DNA from: Pseudomonadales bacterium
Lineage (GTDB): Bacteria > Pseudomonadota > Gammaproteobacteria > Pseudomonadales > UBA3067
Length of the DNA stretch: 8,836 bases
Direction: 5' to 3'
Assembly: GCA_016763235.1 (NCBI GenBank)
Contig: JAESUE010000202.1
Coordinates: forward strand, 1-8,836
Below are positions 7,901 through 8,836 of the stretch, one piece after another (positions within the stretch are counted from its first letter, which is position 1; every line of letters starts with the position of its first letter). The notes below the pieces were generated by a model. The model saw only the letters and a list, made by a program, of their open reading frames with translations, made no database searches and had not been told where the DNA came from. The translations under genes and the position numbers were made by a program.

Positions 7901-8617
7901 GAGAGAGAAAAGGAAATTACTAGTGAGCCCTTAGAAGACCTTAAAAAAGCACAAGTAATTTTAGTGGATGATCAGCGAGACCTACAGCAGGAGGTTGGAG
8001 GTATTCGGAGTAAGCTTGATGATAATGAGCATCTCAAGCAGCAACAGAAGGGTCGGGTCGATGCCATTAATTCTCAGAAGCGAGAATGTGTACGCTGGGA
8101 TTTACTCCACAAACTAATCGGTTCGTCTGATGGGAAAAAATATCGAAATTTTGCCCAGGGTTTAACCTTTGAAATGATGATTCGCCATGCTAATCGGCAA
8201 CTGCAAAAAATGACCGACCGCTATTTACTTATTCGAGATATTGATCAGCCGCTTGAGCTTAATGTGGTCGATAACTATCAGGCGGGGGAGATTCGTTCCA
8301 CTAAAAATCTTTCGGGTGGCGAGAGTTTTATTGTTAGTCTCTCTCTCGCATTAGGGCTTTCACAGATGGCTAGTCAGAATGTCCGAGTAGACTCTCTCTT
8401 TCTTGATGAAGGTTTCGGCACCTTAGATGAAGAAGCGCTAGATACCGCCCTTGAAGCGCTCTCTGGTTTGCAACAGGAAGGAAAATTGATCGGTGTTATC
8501 TCGCACGTGCCTGCATTAAAAGAAAGAATTAGTACGCAAATTCAAGTGATGCCAAATAATGGTGGCAGGAGCCGGATTGCCGGGCCGGGGTGTTCTGAGC
8601 TTATCGTCAGCACTTAA
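4922..8617 (+). CDS. sbcC: SbcCD nuclease ATPase subunit SbcC (Rad50-type SMC-like)
   Basis: SbcC is the ATPase that controls SbcD and tethers DNA ends. The 1231-residue protein has a split ABC ATPase head. Walker A GPTGAGKT is at 37-44; the signature LSGGE at 1130-1134, Walker B FLDEGFGTLD around D1162-E1163, and the H-loop histidine H1195 in ISHVP form the C-terminal half. Between them two long, charged, Q/E/K-rich coiled-coil arms (roughly 190-590 and 620-1060) flank the zinc hook CPLCG (C600 and C603), which sits almost exactly mid-protein and dimerises molecules through one zinc ion. E. coli SbcC has about 1048 residues, so the arms here are longer. The start at 4922 is fixed by the MKILQIRFKNLNS opening; no strong Shine-Dalgarno is seen, so translation is probably coupled to sbcD, which ends 11 bases earlier. 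The frame is intact throughout. Confidence 0.97.
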   Translation: MKILQIRFKNLNSLVGEWEIDLSHPAYISDGIFAITGPTGAGKTSILDAICLALYGRTPRLNRINKSVNEIMSRQTGECFAEVTFETQAGRFRCHWSQHRARKKSGGDLQNPKHEIANADSGEIFESKLKGVADQVEIITGMDFDRFTRSMLLAQGGFAAFLQAASDERAPILEQITGTEIYSKISVRVHEFRTEERKKLDLLQAELMGMQFLSVEEEIQLTQTLGEKAQQTTALTASINEKNTAITWLENVTRLEFELKNLDLEKAELQHRLETFAAEKTRLQRANTALELAADYAALSAIRKEQGLERSALHKSRETLPCCAEVAEQADDAMSNASKQLVVGKTEQQEALPLIRRVRELDLKITEKNKLIKTTNVSIADLVSLFETLKIEHVKYSNELSAKQTAVEKLNSQLVATKVDGKLREQLEGVRGRFDYLKTVKNQFSNKRQEAVQAENKQQSESNVCLEQHEKLKKSQGELEIIKQQGDDKKAALQNILEKKDAAHWRDQQALLTAQNDLVGKTLEAIQAQSRANEENVKLDQRKVSLVVEQKQINTALRTETQNRALQETVLTHLETQLTLLKRIDDLESARHHLEDGEPCPLCGAESHPYAEGNIPKLDDTQQELSVLRAALTSLNELISACKVTLAQVGKDLEQVASAQQEQSSRVDENRQVVRQNCEKLALAPELLISASKLQETLSARQQKNGMLLARASDILKTVDLIEKELHTLRESFSSTRDMVSDCDRKAQAATHKKDSAAEQLKRLKNEANELNQQQDDFLTELKKELQVFGIETLSIEQLDVTLDQLILRRDQWVVRTHKKDEFEKIISALGVQLLHQENTLATTGNDLNKEQENVAELLREKDLFSQERCQIFGNKNADQEEARFSTNIDVSEKELEGARDKSSLAKQALNKINARLDELVKSIESRKTQLTSIDTAFVLRLKASGFIDESSYQSACLTEDERRALTGQSQQLLAEESELNSKQCDKKELLKTEREKEITSEPLEDLKKAQVILVDDQRDLQQEVGGIRSKLDDNEHLKQQQKGRVDAINSQKRECVRWDLLHKLIGSSDGKKYRNFAQGLTFEMMIRHANRQLQKMTDRYLLIRDIDQPLELNVVDNYQAGEIRSTKNLSGGESFIVSLSLALGLSQMASQNVRVDSLFLDEGFGTLDEEALDTALEALSGLQQEGKLIGVISHVPALKERISTQIQVMPNNGGRSRIAGPGCSELIVST

Positions 8618-8836
8618 AGCCCCTGTCTGACAGATGGCGCGTGCTTTGTCACAGGCAAGGTGAAGCAGTGAAGCTTGAGGAAAGCCGGTGTGCTCATCAT
8701 GCCGAATCACTATCACTATGGGACTCTCTCCCGTACCCATGCAGCCGTATTCTCGCCTTACGTTCTTAATAGCCTGCTAGCAGACCGTTCTGCGGCCCTG
8801 ATATTCATAAAATAAAAATATTTTTATTTTTTTGTA
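8618..8836. other. Non-coding region downstream of sbcC
   Basis: No recognisable gene is present to the window edge. A bulged hairpin can form just after the sbcC stop: CCTG (8622-8625) with CAGG (8652-8655) and TGACA (8628-8632) with TGTCA (8647-8651), loop of 14 bases. It has no T-run. A 41-codon frame with GTG at 8690 (or ATG at 8699) and stop at 8813-8815 has GAGG (8677-8680) upstream but no family resemblance that I recognise. The stretch ends in the AT palindrome described separately. Confidence 0.4.
8809..8830. repeat. Perfect 22-base AT-only palindrome
   Basis: AAAATAAAAAT (8809-8819) is followed directly by its exact reverse complement ATTTTTATTTT (8820-8830), then further Ts. With no spacer it could extrude as a cruciform, or form an RNA hairpin followed by T's. 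An all A/T stem is weak as a terminator. It may belong to the regulatory region of a gene beyond the window edge. Confidence 0.6.

Noticed and set aside
3663..8617. SbcCD pair as part of an anti-phage or mobile defence island
   Set aside because: Both proteins look like standard housekeeping SbcD/SbcC, and no integrase, toxin, methylase, helicase or other defence-type gene is in the window.
8516..8740. 74-codon frame on the - strand across the end of sbcC
   Set aside because: It overlaps the conserved sbcC C-terminus (H-loop region) for about half its length, resembles no family I know, and has no clear ribosome binding site.
8690..8815. 41-codon + strand frame (GTG 8690 or ATG 8699) after sbcC
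   Set aside because: GAGG at 8677-8680 is suitably placed, but the peptide has no recognisable motif and its end runs into the AT palindrome; too short to claim without conservation data.

Overview
The window is an ordinary-looking chromosomal stretch of a bacterium, most likely a free-living (perhaps marine) gammaproteobacterium of the Pseudomonadales/Oceanospirillales/Cellvibrionales type. That placement rests on the style of the proteins, the moderate GC content and remembered gene neighbourhoods, not on a search. All convincing genes are on the + strand. I see no RNA gene, CRISPR array, insertion sequence, integrase, attachment site or phage gene.

Layout: 1-214 is a non-coding leader. 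215-979 encodes a Nif3/YbgI-family dinuclear-metal protein with its full set of metal ligands. 980-1329 is a 350-base intergenic region with two inverted repeats and two TATAAT boxes that probably serve the next gene. 1330-2547 encodes a single-chain, zinc-type ATP sulfurylase (Sat), closed by a strong rho-independent terminator at 2554-2579. 2595-3367 is a crotonase-fold enoyl-CoA hydratase/isomerase gene with a GTG start. It is broken by an apparent one-base deletion in a short T-run at 2768-2771; adding one T gives a normal 257-residue protein with both catalytic glutamates. 3368-3662 is intergenic and carries a long G-U-tolerant hairpin just after the hydratase stop. 3663-4910 (sbcD) and 4922-8617 (sbcC) form a tight two-gene operon for the SbcCD (Mre11-Rad50 type) nuclease. 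8618-8836 is non-coding as far as I can tell and ends in a perfect 22-base AT-only palindrome.

Functional links: SbcD and SbcC form one DNA-end and hairpin-processing complex. Sat makes adenosine 5'-phosphosulfate from sulfate and ATP. The Nif3 protein and the hydratase have no obvious mechanistic link to their neighbours. The terminator, the hairpin and the intergenic gaps suggest four separate transcription units: nif3-like, sat, hydratase, sbcDC.

I looked for an undescribed system and did not find a convincing one. The points most worth checking are the frameshift in the hydratase, the use of a one-chain Sat beside a Nif3-family gene (where I remember pseudomonads having CysDN nearby), and the long SbcC coiled coil.
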